Source: Intestinimonas massiliensis (ex Afouda et al. 2020) (GTDB taxonomy: Bacteria > Bacillota > Clostridia > Oscillospirales > Oscillospiraceae). Taken from it: a stretch of 64,000 bases of DNA. The position numbers and the translations under genes were made by a program. The notes under the pieces were generated by a model. That model saw nothing but the letters and a program-made list of their open reading frames with translations, was not told where the DNA came from and did not search any database. Below, one piece after another: positions 42,381 to 51,429 of this stretch (the first letter of the stretch is position 1; the number at the start of each line of letters is the position of its first letter). Location: the NCBI RefSeq assembly GCF_900626285.1, contig NZ_LR131147.1:1735654-1799653 (forward strand), given 5' to 3'.

Positions 42381-44384
42381 ATGAAAAGGAACGTCGGGAA
42401 AAAGGCCCTTTCCGGGCTGCTGACAGCGGCCTGCGCGATCAGCCTGCTGGTGATCCCGGTATCGGCGGAAGAGGCCCTGAGCACCACCCGGATCCCCGGC
42501 GGCACTTACCTTGCAGAGAAGCAGGGGGAGAATGTCTTTATCGAGCGCATCTGGACCTATGACTGTCCGGCCAATCCCGGCCAGAAACACCAGATCGCAT
42601 TCCACAATGCCGCGCCGACCTGCACGGAATCGGATTATATCTATAACTACTGCACCATTTGCGGAGAAAAGGAACTCTATGCGGAGAAGGCGGCTCTGGG
42701 CCATGACTATCAGCTGACCGGCAGCGCGGGCGGCGTGGATACCTACACCTGCTCCCGCTGTGGCGCCAGCTATACCCAGTCCTCCCCCAGCCTGCCTTCG
42801 CCTTCGGATGAGCCCGCCTCCCAGACCGGCCTCCGGAACAGCGGCGATTTGAACATGAAAAAACTCTCGGCGGCGGAGATCACCCGTCTGCTGGAAGATG
42901 CCCCCCTGACCCTCACCGGCGAGGTATTTGACGCAAAGCCTTCGGTGAATGCCCCCTATGCCACCGGCACGGTCAAAGCCAGCGCCCTCCAGGCGGCGGT
43001 GAACCGCCTCAACGCCGTGCGGCGGATCGCGGGACTGCCCGGCGTCACGCTGGATACGGCGTTAAGCCAGAATGCCCAATACGGGGCCGTCCTGACCGCT
43101 CACAACAACTACCTGGACCACTATCCCGCCCAGCCCGCCGACATGGACCAGAGCTTTTACACCCAGGCCAAATCCGCGGTCTCCAGCAGCAACCTCTCCG
43201 CCGGCCGGAACCTGCCCGGGGCCGTGGACGCCTTCATGGACGACAGCGATGCCAGCAACATCGACCGTGTGGGACACCGCCGCTGGCAGCTGAATCCGGT
43301 GCTGGGCAAGGTGGGCTTCGGCTACGCCGTCTCCGGATCCGGTTACGGCAGCTATGTGGTGGAAAAGGTCTTTGACAAGAGCGGCAGCGGCTGCGACTAT
43401 GACTTTATTTCCTGGCCCGCCTCCGGCAATTTCCCGGCGGAGCTCTTCGACGGCCAGACCGCCTGGAGCATTACCCTCAATCCCAAGCTGTACGCCACCC
43501 CCAGCAAGAGCGGCGTCACCGTCACCCTGACCCGGGACAGCGACGGCAAGTCGTGGACCTTCTCCTCCGGCAGCGGGGACGGATTCTTCAACGTGGACAC
43601 CGGCGGATACGGCGTGAGCAACTGCATCATCTTCCGCCCCAACGGCGTCAGCGCCTATGACGGCAGCTATACGGTCCGGGTCCAGGGTCTGAAGACCCAG
43701 AGCGGGCAGGCGGTGGCGGACTTCACCTACCAGGTGGATTTCTTCAGCAACAAGACCTCCGGCCAGCAGCCCACAGACCCCGCAGACCCCACTACCCAAC
43801 CGGGGCAGGGCACACAGACCGCCTCTTTCCGGGATGTGCCCGCCAGCCACTGGGCCAGCAAGGCCGTGGAGGCGGCTGTGAGCAAGGGGATCGTCAACGG
43901 TTATCCCGACGGCGCCTTCCACCCCAATGACACGGTTACCAATGCCCAGTTCAGCGCCATGATCTCCCGGGCCTTCTATCCGGAGGAGCTGAAGAGCGCC
44001 CAGGCCGGGACCTACTGGTGGTCGGCCAATGTGGCCATCAGCCAGACCCATGGGCTTCTGGACGGCACCGGTGTGGAATCCCAGAGCAGCTGGGGCAGTC
44101 AGATGGAGCAGGCCATCAGCCGCTACGACATGGCCCAGATGATGTATAATCTGCTCAGGGACCGGAAGGCCCAGCTGCCCACACAGACAGCGCTGCAGGC
44201 GGCCCAGGGAAAAATGGCGGACTGGCAGCAGATTCCTGCGCAATACCGGGACGCCGTGTCCGCCTGCTATGCACTTGGGCTGCTCAACGGACTGGGCAAC
44301 GGCACCTTCGGCGGCCAGAGCAGCATGGACCGTGCCCAGGGCTGTATGGCCACCTACCGGCTGCTGGAGTATCTGGCGGGATGA
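42381..44384 (+). CDS. Secreted CAP-domain protein with SLH domains
   Basis: A 667-residue exported protein. A signal peptide is at about 1-29. Two short Cys-rich zinc-ribbon-like motifs follow (YNYCTICGEKEL, TYTCSRCGASY). A CAP/SCP domain is at about 205-320 (LNAVRRIAGLPGVTLDTALSQNAQYGAVL, HRRWQLNPVLGKVGFGYA). A beta-rich region follows, then a Thr/Pro/Gln linker and at least one clear SLH domain (FRDVPASHWASKAVEAAVSKGIVNGY) with degenerate SLH-like sequence at the end. SLH domains fix proteins to secondary cell-wall polymers. It lies 69 bases after the sigma-fusion gene and may be co-transcribed. Confidence 0.88.
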   Translation: MKRNVGKKALSGLLTAACAISLLVIPVSAEEALSTTRIPGGTYLAEKQGENVFIERIWTYDCPANPGQKHQIAFHNAAPTCTESDYIYNYCTICGEKELYAEKAALGHDYQLTGSAGGVDTYTCSRCGASYTQSSPSLPSPSDEPASQTGLRNSGDLNMKKLSAAEITRLLEDAPLTLTGEVFDAKPSVNAPYATGTVKASALQAAVNRLNAVRRIAGLPGVTLDTALSQNAQYGAVLTAHNNYLDHYPAQPADMDQSFYTQAKSAVSSSNLSAGRNLPGAVDAFMDDSDASNIDRVGHRRWQLNPVLGKVGFGYAVSGSGYGSYVVEKVFDKSGSGCDYDFISWPASGNFPAELFDGQTAWSITLNPKLYATPSKSGVTVTLTRDSDGKSWTFSSGSGDGFFNVDTGGYGVSNCIIFRPNGVSAYDGSYTVRVQGLKTQSGQAVADFTYQVDFFSNKTSGQQPTDPADPTTQPGQGTQTASFRDVPASHWASKAVEAAVSKGIVNGYPDGAFHPNDTVTNAQFSAMISRAFYPEELKSAQAGTYWWSANVAISQTHGLLDGTGVESQSSWGSQMEQAISRYDMAQMMYNLLRDRKAQLPTQTALQAAQGKMADWQQIPAQYRDAVSACYALGLLNGLGNGTFGGQSSMDRAQGCMATYRLLEYLAG

Positions 44385-44512
44385 CTTACGCTGAATTCCT
44401 CCGCCGGTGCCTGGCGGCAGACGCCCGGAAAATAGGCGCGCCCGCCGGGAAGCTGGTCCGGCAGGTGCTCAACCGCCTGCGCAGAGTTTCCGGCCCCGAT
44501 CCGGCCCCGTGA
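44381..44512 (+). CDS. Possible 43-residue basic peptide coupled to the CAP gene
   Basis: The ATG at 44381 overlaps the stop codon of the CAP/SLH gene in an ATGA junction. The frame encodes a 43-residue, strongly basic peptide that begins MTYAEFLRRCLAADARK and stops at 44510-44512, 37 bases before the terminator. Its start loosely resembles region 2 entry of the upstream sigma factor (IRRCLAGDAQ). It has no ribosome binding site of its own beyond the coupling, so it could also be chance. I do not recognise a family. Confidence 0.35.
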   Translation: MTYAEFLRRCLAADARKIGAPAGKLVRQVLNRLRRVSGPDPAP

Positions 44513-44549
44513 CCGCTGAACCCCGGCGGTCATCCCAACAGGGGGCGCC

Positions 44550-44581
44550 AAAAACCCCTGGCTGGACAGCCAGGGGTTTTT
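44550..44581. terminator. Bidirectional terminator between CAP operon and XRE gene
   Basis: Complementary arms 44550-44564 and 44567-44581, A-rich on the left and T-rich on the right. It can stop both converging transcripts. Confidence 0.9.
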
Positions 44582-44582
44582 G

Positions 44583-45617
44583 TTATGTCCTGCGCTCCGT
44601 CCACAGAGCCCGGGCCGCGCACAGCGCCGCCGCTCCGATCAGGCACAGCCAGAGGAGAAAGAGCACGTTTTCATTGTAGAACCAGTCGTCCCGCCACCGG
44701 GCAAAGTCGGGCCGGAACCAGAAGGGGTGGAGCCGCTCCACCACGCCGCCCCCCAGCACCACCAGCCGGTCCAGCACCGGGTTGACCAGGGGGAGCAGTA
44801 TGGCGCTCCACCCCAGGCAGGCCGCCCCCTTCCACCAGGGACTGACGGGGGCGTACCGGAGGATCAGGGCCCACCCCCAGGGGAAGGCCAGGCCGAACAG
44901 GGTAGCCGGCAGGGCGGGAATGGGGAACCAGTCCGCCCCATCATAGCTGGCGGCCGCCCATAGCAGGGCGCACAGCAGCAGGGTCTCCGTCCCCAGGTAG
45001 AGGGCCGCCTTGTGGTCCCCCAGGGGGCGGGGCAGCTCCCGCAGGACAACCGGCAGGAAGGCCGCCCCCAGGCCGAAGAGCACCCCCACCGTGGCCAGCA
45101 GGAACCAGTCCCCGCCGCCGTACAGGCAGGCGGCCAGCAGCAGCAGCTCCAGAGACAGGGTGAAGCCGCCCACCGTGGCGACCGCCCGGTGCTGCTTCAC
45201 CACCACCGGCAGCAGGGTCAGGCTGGCCCCCACCATCTCCCCGGTGAGCACCAGCCAGAACCAGTCCAGGGTGTGCCCCACCGCCAGATTGCAGATCAGG
45301 CAGATCAGGGCGGTGCCGCCGTACAGGATGTACTGGGTCCACTTCACCCGCCGCAGCAGGGCCAGGTACTTTTTGGCCAGGGTCTCGGCGTTGCGGGCCT
45401 CCACGTCCTCGCTGGCGGTGAGCAGCTCGTGCTCACTTACCCCCAGCACCGCACAGATGTCCCGGATCAGGGTGATGTCCGGATAGGAGAGCCCTCTCTC
45501 CCACTTGCTCACCGCCGACTCGGTGACAAAGAGCTTGTCGGCAAATTCCTTCTGGGTCAGGCCCAGTCCCTTCCGGCAGCGGCAGATATACGCGCCGAAG
45601 GTCTTCTTGTTTTCCAT
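44583..45617 (-). CDS. XRE-family regulator with C-terminal membrane domain
   Basis: A 344-residue protein. The first 65 residues are a Cro/CI-type helix-turn-helix (FGAYICRCRKGLGLTQKEFADKLFVTESAVSKWERGLSYPD). After a linker there are about eight hydrophobic segments from residue 95 to the end. Membrane-tethered XRE regulators of this type are common in Clostridia, and their signals are mostly unknown. It is a single-gene unit, divergent from the aldehyde dehydrogenase gene. Its likely target may be its own promoter or the divergent one. Confidence 0.85.
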   Translation of the reverse strand: MENKKTFGAYICRCRKGLGLTQKEFADKLFVTESAVSKWERGLSYPDITLIRDICAVLGVSEHELLTASEDVEARNAETLAKKYLALLRRVKWTQYILYGGTALICLICNLAVGHTLDWFWLVLTGEMVGASLTLLPVVVKQHRAVATVGGFTLSLELLLLAACLYGGGDWFLLATVGVLFGLGAAFLPVVLRELPRPLGDHKAALYLGTETLLLCALLWAAASYDGADWFPIPALPATLFGLAFPWGWALILRYAPVSPWWKGAACLGWSAILLPLVNPVLDRLVVLGGGVVERLHPFWFRPDFARWRDDWFYNENVLFLLWLCLIGAAALCAARALWTERRT

Positions 45618-45840
45618 ATGCAGTCCATCCTTTGCTGTGGCAGATGCCGTTGTTCCCCGGGGCGCTTTTTACCATACGGCAGCCCGGTCCAAAAGGCAAG
45701 CGTTTTCCCCCAATTTGCCTCTCGACCGTCAGGCAAGTCCCGTTTCCGCCGCTTGTTTTGTTAAAAATAACACAATCTCCCCTGTATATTCCCCTTTGGA
45801 TTGTCAAAAAAATATCATAGTATTTTCTAGGATTTTCTCG

Positions 45841-45868
45841 TTGACTTTTCCGGAAAGGGTGCTATACT
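45841..45868 (+). promoter_or_regulatory. Sigma-A promoter of the aldehyde dehydrogenase gene
   Basis: TTGACT (45841-45846) and TATACT (45863-45868) are 16 bases apart. The rest of the 321-base divergent gap (45618-45938) is AT-rich near the promoter and shows no further gene or clear repeat. Confidence 0.75.
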
Positions 45869-45938
45869 AAAGCTGAACTCACCAGTACACTTACTGATGT
45901 GTCCCACTGCATCTGAAATTTTGAAAGGGAGTGTCATC

Positions 45939-47423
45939 ATGGAAAAGCTCACTCAGGAACAGTATGGTCTGTATATCAATGGCAAATGGGTGCCCGCCAG
46001 CGACGGCGCCACCTTCCAGACCCACTGTCCGGCCAACGGGGAGCTGCTGGCCACCTGCGCCCAGGCTACCAGAGAGGATGTGGACACCGCTGTCACCGCC
46101 GCCTGGGAGGCCTTCAAGACATGGAAGAACATCACCACCAATGAGCGGGCCGCCATTCTGAACAAGGTGGCCGACATCATTGAGCAGAATGCCGAGCATC
46201 TGGCTATGGTGGAGTCCATGGACAACGGCAAGCCCATCCGTGAGACCATGGCCATCGACATTCCCTATTCCGTCCGCCACTTCCGCTATTTTGCCGGCTG
46301 CATCATGGCGGAGGAGGGCTCGGCCAATATTCTGGACGGCACCACCCTCTCCCTGATCCTGCGGGAGCCCATCGGCGTGGTGGGTCAGATCGTCCCCTGG
46401 AACTTCCCCTTCCTGATGGCCGCCTGGAAGCTGGCCCCCGTGCTGGCCGCCGGCTGCTGCACCGTGTTCAAGCCCTCCAGCGACACCCCGCTGAGCGTGC
46501 TGGAGCTGGCCCGCCTGACCCAGGATGTGATCCCCGCCGGCGTGTTCAACGTGATCACCGGCTCCGGCTCCAAGGCCGGCCAGTACATCCTGGACCACCC
46601 CGGCTTCCGCAAGCTGGCCTTCACCGGCTCCACCGAGGTGGGCCGCAACGTGGCTCTGGCCGCCGCCGAGCGGCTGATCCCCTCCACTCTGGAGCTGGGC
46701 GGCAAGAGCGCCAACATCTATTTCGACGACTGCAAGTGGGATATGGCCATGGACGGCGTCCAGCTGGGTATCCTGTTCAATCAGGGCCAGGTGTGCTGCG
46801 CCGGCTCCCGTGTGTTCGTCCAGGACACCATTTATGACAAGTTCATCGAGGAGGCCGCCAAGCGGTTCAACGCCGTCAAGGTGGGTATGCCCTGGGAGGC
46901 CGACACCCAGATGGGTTCCCAGATCAACGAGAACCAGGTGAAGAAGATCCTGCAGTACATCGAGATCGGCAAGCAGGAGGGCGCCAAAGTGGCCTGCGGC
47001 GGCGAGCGCGCCACCGAGGGCGACCTGGCCAAGGGTTGCTTCATGAAGCCCACCCTGCTGGTGGACGTGGACAACAAGATGCGGGTGGCCCAGGAGGAGA
47101 TCTTCGGGCCCGTGGCCTGCGTCATCAAGTTCCACGACGAGGACGAGGTCATCGCCATGGCCAACGACAACGCCTACGGCCTGGGCGGCGCCGTCTGGAC
47201 CCGGGACATCAACCGGGCCATCCGGGTATCCCGGGGCATCGAGACCGGCCGTATGTGGGTCAACACCTACAACTCCATCCCCGAGGGCGCCCCCTTCGGC
47301 GGCTACAAGGCCTCCGGCATCGGCCGGGAGACCCACAAGGTCATCCTGGAGCACTACACCCAGATGAAGAACATCATGATCAACCTGTCCGAAGCCCCCT
47401 CCGGCTTCTATCCCGACAAGTAA
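45939..47423 (+). CDS. NAD(P)-dependent aldehyde dehydrogenase
   Basis: A 494-residue enzyme that oxidises an aldehyde to the acid. It has VPWNFPFLMAAWKLAPVLAAG, the cofactor turn FTGSTEVGR, the catalytic glutamate in LELGGKSANIYF and the catalytic cysteine in FNQGQVCCAGSRVF. The C-terminal NTYNSIPEGAPFGGYKASGIGRE block is typical. The overall pattern is that of class 1/2-type bacterial ALDHs; the physiological aldehyde is not defined. ATG at 45939 follows AAAGGGAG. Codon use is strongly biased, hinting at high expression. Confidence 0.93.
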   Translation: MEKLTQEQYGLYINGKWVPASDGATFQTHCPANGELLATCAQATREDVDTAVTAAWEAFKTWKNITTNERAAILNKVADIIEQNAEHLAMVESMDNGKPIRETMAIDIPYSVRHFRYFAGCIMAEEGSANILDGTTLSLILREPIGVVGQIVPWNFPFLMAAWKLAPVLAAGCCTVFKPSSDTPLSVLELARLTQDVIPAGVFNVITGSGSKAGQYILDHPGFRKLAFTGSTEVGRNVALAAAERLIPSTLELGGKSANIYFDDCKWDMAMDGVQLGILFNQGQVCCAGSRVFVQDTIYDKFIEEAAKRFNAVKVGMPWEADTQMGSQINENQVKKILQYIEIGKQEGAKVACGGERATEGDLAKGCFMKPTLLVDVDNKMRVAQEEIFGPVACVIKFHDEDEVIAMANDNAYGLGGAVWTRDINRAIRVSRGIETGRMWVNTYNSIPEGAPFGGYKASGIGRETHKVILEHYTQMKNIMINLSEAPSGFYPDK

Positions 47424-47434
47424 GCAAGTCTGTG

Positions 47435-47471
47435 AAAGATCCGGCGCGAAACACCGCGCCGGATCTTTTTT
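47435..47471 (+). terminator. Terminator of the aldehyde dehydrogenase gene
   Basis: A 14-bp stem (47435-47448 with 47455-47468), a six-base loop and a T-run. Confidence 0.92.
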
Positions 47472-47540
47472 ACCCTCTTGTGAAACATTTTCCCCTCGGT
47501 TAGGATATTCAGGGTGAAAAGCTTTTCAAGGAGACACGCT

Positions 47541-47795
47541 ATGATGACAGATCAACAGTTCACTCATCTGGCGGAGCGGTACATGGACACCATCTTCCGG
47601 CTGGCGTTCCACTACACCAGGAGCCAGGCGGAGGCGGACGACATCACCCAGGAAGTCCTTTTGAAGCTATACCGGACGGACAAGGCCTTTGAGAGCAAGG
47701 ACCATGTAAAGCATTGGCTGCTGCGGGTGACCATCAATTCCTGCAAAAAGGCGCTGCTGTCCCCCTGGCGGCGGATGCCCCGGTATTCGCCATGA
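47541..47795 (+). pseudogene. Truncated ECF sigma factor (region 2 only)
   Basis: Only 84 residues remain: region 2 is intact (FRLAFHYTRSQAEADDITQEVLLKLYRTD, VKHWLLRVTINSCKKALLSPWRR), but the linker and the whole of region 4 are missing. The ATG at 47541 has AAGGAG upstream. A possible ECF-type promoter (TGAAAC at 47481, then GGATATTC 16 bases on) precedes it. The stop overlaps the start of the following fragment (ATGA at 47792-47795). An internal deletion that joined a sigma gene to the end of its anti-sigma partner explains this best. Confidence 0.82.
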
Positions 47796-48274
47796 CCAAC
47801 GCCGCCAGCAGAGACTATCTGGACACCGCCTCCACCACCGATACGGAACTCTGGCTGTGCACCTACTTCGTCACCGACTTCATCACTAACGCTTCCAACC
47901 TTCAGGTGTCCATCGGCGACGGCCAGAACCGCCTGGACATGGCTTCGGTGGCGGTGGCCCTGCCGGAGAGCAGCGGCCCGGCCAGCGTGGAGCTGGCGGA
48001 GGGAGCCATTGCCCTCTCCCCCATCGGCATCCGCATCCACACCACTGCCCTGGGCCTGCCGGTGGACCCAGGCCCCCGGCAGATCGTGCTCCACTACGCC
48101 GACGGCACGGACTATGTGCTGAAGGATGAGGATGCCTTTGTCTCCAACAGCACCTACGGCTTCGCGGACATGGAGCAGGGGGCGTTTATCTACACCTTCA
48201 ACCGCATCGTGGACACCACGGCGCTGGCGTCGGTGACCATCGAAGGCGTGGAATATTCCCTGCCCACGCAGTAA
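47792..48274 (+). pseudogene. C-terminal fragment of a DUF4179-type anti-sigma protein
   Basis: From the ATG in the ATGA junction the frame encodes 160 residues of beta-rich extracytoplasmic sequence. It contains SPIGIRIH and ends VDTTALASVTIEGVEYSLPTQ, which parallels SPISVYV and VENLASISICGVEIPLE in the intact protein at 51419-52492. The expected N-terminal cytoplasmic part and membrane helix are missing. With the truncated sigma gene in front, this is the other half of a collapsed sigma/anti-sigma operon. If translated it would have no export signal. Confidence 0.75.
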
Positions 48275-48278
48275 CAGG

Positions 48279-48315
48279 AAAAATGGGCCCTGCCGCTTTG
48301 GCAGGGCCCATTTTT
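48279..48315. terminator. Bidirectional terminator before the beta-helix gene
   Basis: A 16-bp perfect stem (48279-48294 with 48300-48315), a GCTTT loop, A-run on the left and T-run on the right. It ends both the remnant operon and the convergent beta-helix gene. Confidence 0.93.
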
Positions 48316-48317
48316 GT

Positions 48318-50807
48318 TTATGTGGGAGCCGCTGTGCCTGCTTCCACAGTATAGCGCAGCGCCTGCTGGGCCGGGATCAGCGTTCCGTCATTGCGCAGCA
48401 CAAAGGTGCGCAGCTCCAGCCCTTCCCCTTCCGGCAGCGGACAGGAGAAGGACACCGTCTCCCGGCCTCCGCCGGTCCGCTCCCAGGTGAATAACTCCAG
48501 CAGCCGCCCGCCGCCCGGTTCCGTCAGGGCGGCAGACAGCAGCAGCTCGCCCGGCAGGCCGGACAGTTCAAAGCTCAGCGTCCCCGTCAGCAGGTCCCCC
48601 TCCACGGCAAATTCAGCCTGGGGGCAGGCGGAGGGCGCCAGCACCCGGGCCGCTTCGTCCCCCAGCAGCTGGGTGCAGACAGATTCCATCCGCTCCCCGG
48701 TGACAGCGTAGTAAGAAGCCATTACGCTGTTATTTTCCAGGAATACCCGCCGGTAGACCCAGATGCCGTTGTTGTTCTGGCAGTAGGTATTGCCGGAAAA
48801 ATCGGGGCTGTTTTCCGCGTCGGTGCCCATCATCACCAGGGCGTGTTTCGCCCGGTAAAGGACGTTGTTCTCCACGGTGATGCCGCTGTTGTAGGTGGGG
48901 CCGTCCCAGAGCGTGATGGCGTTGCCGCAGTCGGTGACGCCCATCCAGGTGCGGTGATAGTTGTCGTCTCCGCTCCAGCCGTAGCCGCTGTCAAAGATCA
49001 GGTTGTCTGTGATGGTCACATCCCCGAAGGTCTCCCGGGTGTTGTCCCAGTCCCGGTTGTGGTCGCCGATCAGCCCCCCGGCCATGCAGTTCTCAATCAG
49101 ATTGCCCGTCATGGTCATACCCAGGAGCAGGTAATCAGGCCAGAGGAACTCCTCGTCAAATTCTATGGTGACGCCGCCGTCAAAGGAATCGTGGACATAG
49201 CAATTCACGGTTGCTGTATCATTGCCCTCCATGCGGACGCACTCCCCAGAGGTGGGCACCCATTTCTCCCCGTATTCACTCTCGTAGTTCAGCGCATGAG
49301 AGCCGCCGCCGATCCAGCCGATCTCGCAGTTCTGCACCCGGTTCCCGGTCCCCCGGCTCAAGTCAACGCCCATGGTGCTGCGGTACATCAGGCACAGGTT
49401 GTCGATCACATTGTTGTCCGTACAGTCCACAATGGCCCGGTAGCCCTCGGCCACCCCCACAGCGCTCTGGAATTCGATACTGTCGTACAGCTCCCCGGGA
49501 TTCCCGGCGTCACAGCGCAGGTACAGCGGTCCCCGGCTGTCCACATTGTGGACCCAGTAGGTCGCCGACGGGTCCTCCGGCTGGTAAGCGGCCATGTCAA
49601 AGGTGGAGTAGAACTGCAAATCGTAGGCCAGGCCCTCCACGATGTCGAATTCTTCCTCCATCCGATCGGTAAATACCGCGTTCTCCCCGTCCCAGTAGGA
49701 GAACACCCGCAGGGCGCACATCTGGCCGTCGTTCATCACGATGTTGCCGCAGTCGGCAATATCTTTGTAGAACTTCCAGATCTTCACCCCGTCCCGGTCG
49801 TACCACAGCTCCCATTTCTCCCCGCCGGCGCCGTTCTCCGGGGAGCCGTAGATTTTGGGCTTCTCCCCCTGGCCGTAGGCGGAATAGGTGACCCCCGGCA
49901 CACACTCGAGGGTGCCCCGCCACAGGTCCCCCCGGCGGAAGAAGATCCCGTCGCCGGGCTGCGCGCCGCTGTTGTTCGCCTGGTGCAGAGTGGCCCACGC
50001 CGTCTCCGGCGACAGGCCGTCGTTGGAGTCGTCTCCATCGTTTGAGACATAGAAGCGCCGCCCGGTGACCGTCACCTGGGTAGAAGTATTCAGGATCTCC
50101 TCCCGCCGCTGGTCCCGCAGGGCCTGCATCTCCCGGTCCTCCGGCGTCTCCCAGCGGTCCGATTCCGGGAAGGTGCTCCCGGCACTCTCGTACAGCCGCA
50201 GCACGGAGACCTGGGCTTCCCGGTAGAGAAGAGGATCTTCGGGGCGCACCGAGTTGCGCCCGGCGTCATAGTCGAAACACATCTGGCCGCTGACCCGGCT
50301 GTACCGGCCGATGGCATAAAAGTAGGCACAGGCGTCATACTGCCATATAACGCCTGGGATCAGCTCAAACTGCTCCTTCCAGAGCTCGCCGTATACAGGG
50401 TCCAGAACGCACCCGTCCCACGGCTCCCCGATCTTCTGGTTCATGACGGCCCACCGCTCGTCCAGCCCGATGTAATCACCGCCCAGGGTGATCCCGGCCA
50501 GAAACAGGGATACCATGCCGTTGTAGCGGTCCAGCTTCTCCTGGCTGGTCCTGGCCTCCGGCTCCGTGCTCCGCCACTGGCTCAGCTTGTCCGGGGCAGC
50601 CAGCGCCACCAGGGCGTCCAGCATCTGAAAATAGGTCTCGTAGGTCACAACGGTATTCTCATGCTCCAGTTCCCCGATCCCCAGAGCGGCCGCACGGCGG
50701 ATCTCATCCGTGATCCCGTCCTCCGCACCGGCTGCCGGTACCGCGCCCAGCAGCAGGGCGCACAGAACACCCAGGCAGAGAAAACGGCGCAGCATCCTGT
50801 TTGCCAT
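48318..50807 (-). CDS. Large secreted right-handed parallel beta-helix protein
   Basis: An 829-residue exported protein. A signal peptide (about 1-29) is followed by a helical domain of about 200 residues. At about residue 250 the motif FYVSNDGDDSNDGLSPETAW opens a pectate-lyase-like beta-helix; such motifs mark the start of polysaccharide-active or adhesive helices. Repeating Asn-rich turns follow (NVIDNLCLMYRSTMGVDLSRGTGNRVQNCEIGWIG). A C-terminal beta-sandwich-like module covers about the last 100 residues. Catalytic residues of known lyases cannot be assigned, so adhesin and glycan lyase are both possible. The ATG at 50807 follows GGGGGAG. Confidence 0.82.
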   Translation of the reverse strand: MANRMLRRFLCLGVLCALLLGAVPAAGAEDGITDEIRRAAALGIGELEHENTVVTYETYFQMLDALVALAAPDKLSQWRSTEPEARTSQEKLDRYNGMVSLFLAGITLGGDYIGLDERWAVMNQKIGEPWDGCVLDPVYGELWKEQFELIPGVIWQYDACAYFYAIGRYSRVSGQMCFDYDAGRNSVRPEDPLLYREAQVSVLRLYESAGSTFPESDRWETPEDREMQALRDQRREEILNTSTQVTVTGRRFYVSNDGDDSNDGLSPETAWATLHQANNSGAQPGDGIFFRRGDLWRGTLECVPGVTYSAYGQGEKPKIYGSPENGAGGEKWELWYDRDGVKIWKFYKDIADCGNIVMNDGQMCALRVFSYWDGENAVFTDRMEEEFDIVEGLAYDLQFYSTFDMAAYQPEDPSATYWVHNVDSRGPLYLRCDAGNPGELYDSIEFQSAVGVAEGYRAIVDCTDNNVIDNLCLMYRSTMGVDLSRGTGNRVQNCEIGWIGGGSHALNYESEYGEKWVPTSGECVRMEGNDTATVNCYVHDSFDGGVTIEFDEEFLWPDYLLLGMTMTGNLIENCMAGGLIGDHNRDWDNTRETFGDVTITDNLIFDSGYGWSGDDNYHRTWMGVTDCGNAITLWDGPTYNSGITVENNVLYRAKHALVMMGTDAENSPDFSGNTYCQNNNGIWVYRRVFLENNSVMASYYAVTGERMESVCTQLLGDEAARVLAPSACPQAEFAVEGDLLTGTLSFELSGLPGELLLSAALTEPGGGRLLELFTWERTGGGRETVSFSCPLPEGEGLELRTFVLRNDGTLIPAQQALRYTVEAGTAAPT

Positions 50808-50836
50808 ACGCACTCCCCCACTTTTTGATATTGTTA

Positions 50837-50865
50837 AATATAACATGTCTGGAACGACTTGTAAA
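50837..50865 (-). promoter_or_regulatory. Sigma-A-type promoter of the beta-helix gene
   Basis: On the minus strand, TTTACA (50865-50860) and TATATT (50842-50837) are 17 bases apart, about 30 bases before the start codon. Confidence 0.62.
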
Positions 50866-50943
50866 TTTTTTCAGGGTATTTTACGTATTTTTTGACAGAT
50901 TGGCCCCTTCTGTGTTGTTATAGAGGTGAAAGGAGGGAGGCCC

Positions 50944-51429
50944 ATGGAGGAACAGCGGGCGCAGGATCTGGTGGAGCGGTACGCCGACGCCATTCTGCGC
51001 ATCGGCTTTACCTGGCTGGGGGACATGGACGACGCCAAGGACATCTGCCAGGACGTGCTGCTCAAGCTGGTGACGGACGAGCGCACCTTCCCCGACGCCG
51101 GGCAGGAGCGGGCCTGGGTGGTGCGCCTCACCATCAACCGGTGCAAGAACTGGAAAAAGAGCGCCTGGTTCCGCCGCCGGGCGCCCCTGGAGGAGGGGCT
51201 CCACCTGAGTGTGGAGGCCCCGGAGCCGGAGGACGGCTCCCTGCTGGAGCAGGTGAACCGCCTGCCTCCCAAATACCGGCAGGTGCTCTACCTGCGGTAC
51301 TATGAGGACTATGAAGTACAGGAGATTGCCGCGCTGCTGGGCCAGAGCCCCGCTCTGGTGAGCACCCATCTGGCCCGGGCCAAGGCCAAGCTGCGGCAGC
51401 AGCTGGGAGGGAATTGCTATGATGGATAA
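50944..51429 (+). CDS. ECF-type RNA polymerase sigma factor
   Basis: A 161-residue sigma factor with region 2 at about 8-75 (YADAILRIGFTWLGDMDDAKDICQDVLLKL, AWVVRLTINRCKNW) and region 4 at about 100-155 (LPPKYRQVLYLRYYEDYEVQEIAALL with helix-turn-helix PALVSTHLARAKAKLR). ATG at 50944 follows AAAGGAGGGAGG; an in-frame GTG at 50926 is upstream of that site and less likely. It overlaps the DUF4179 gene by 11 bases. Confidence 0.94.
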   Translation: MEEQRAQDLVERYADAILRIGFTWLGDMDDAKDICQDVLLKLVTDERTFPDAGQERAWVVRLTINRCKNWKKSAWFRRRAPLEEGLHLSVEAPEPEDGSLLEQVNRLPPKYRQVLYLRYYEDYEVQEIAALLGQSPALVSTHLARAKAKLRQQLGGNCYDG

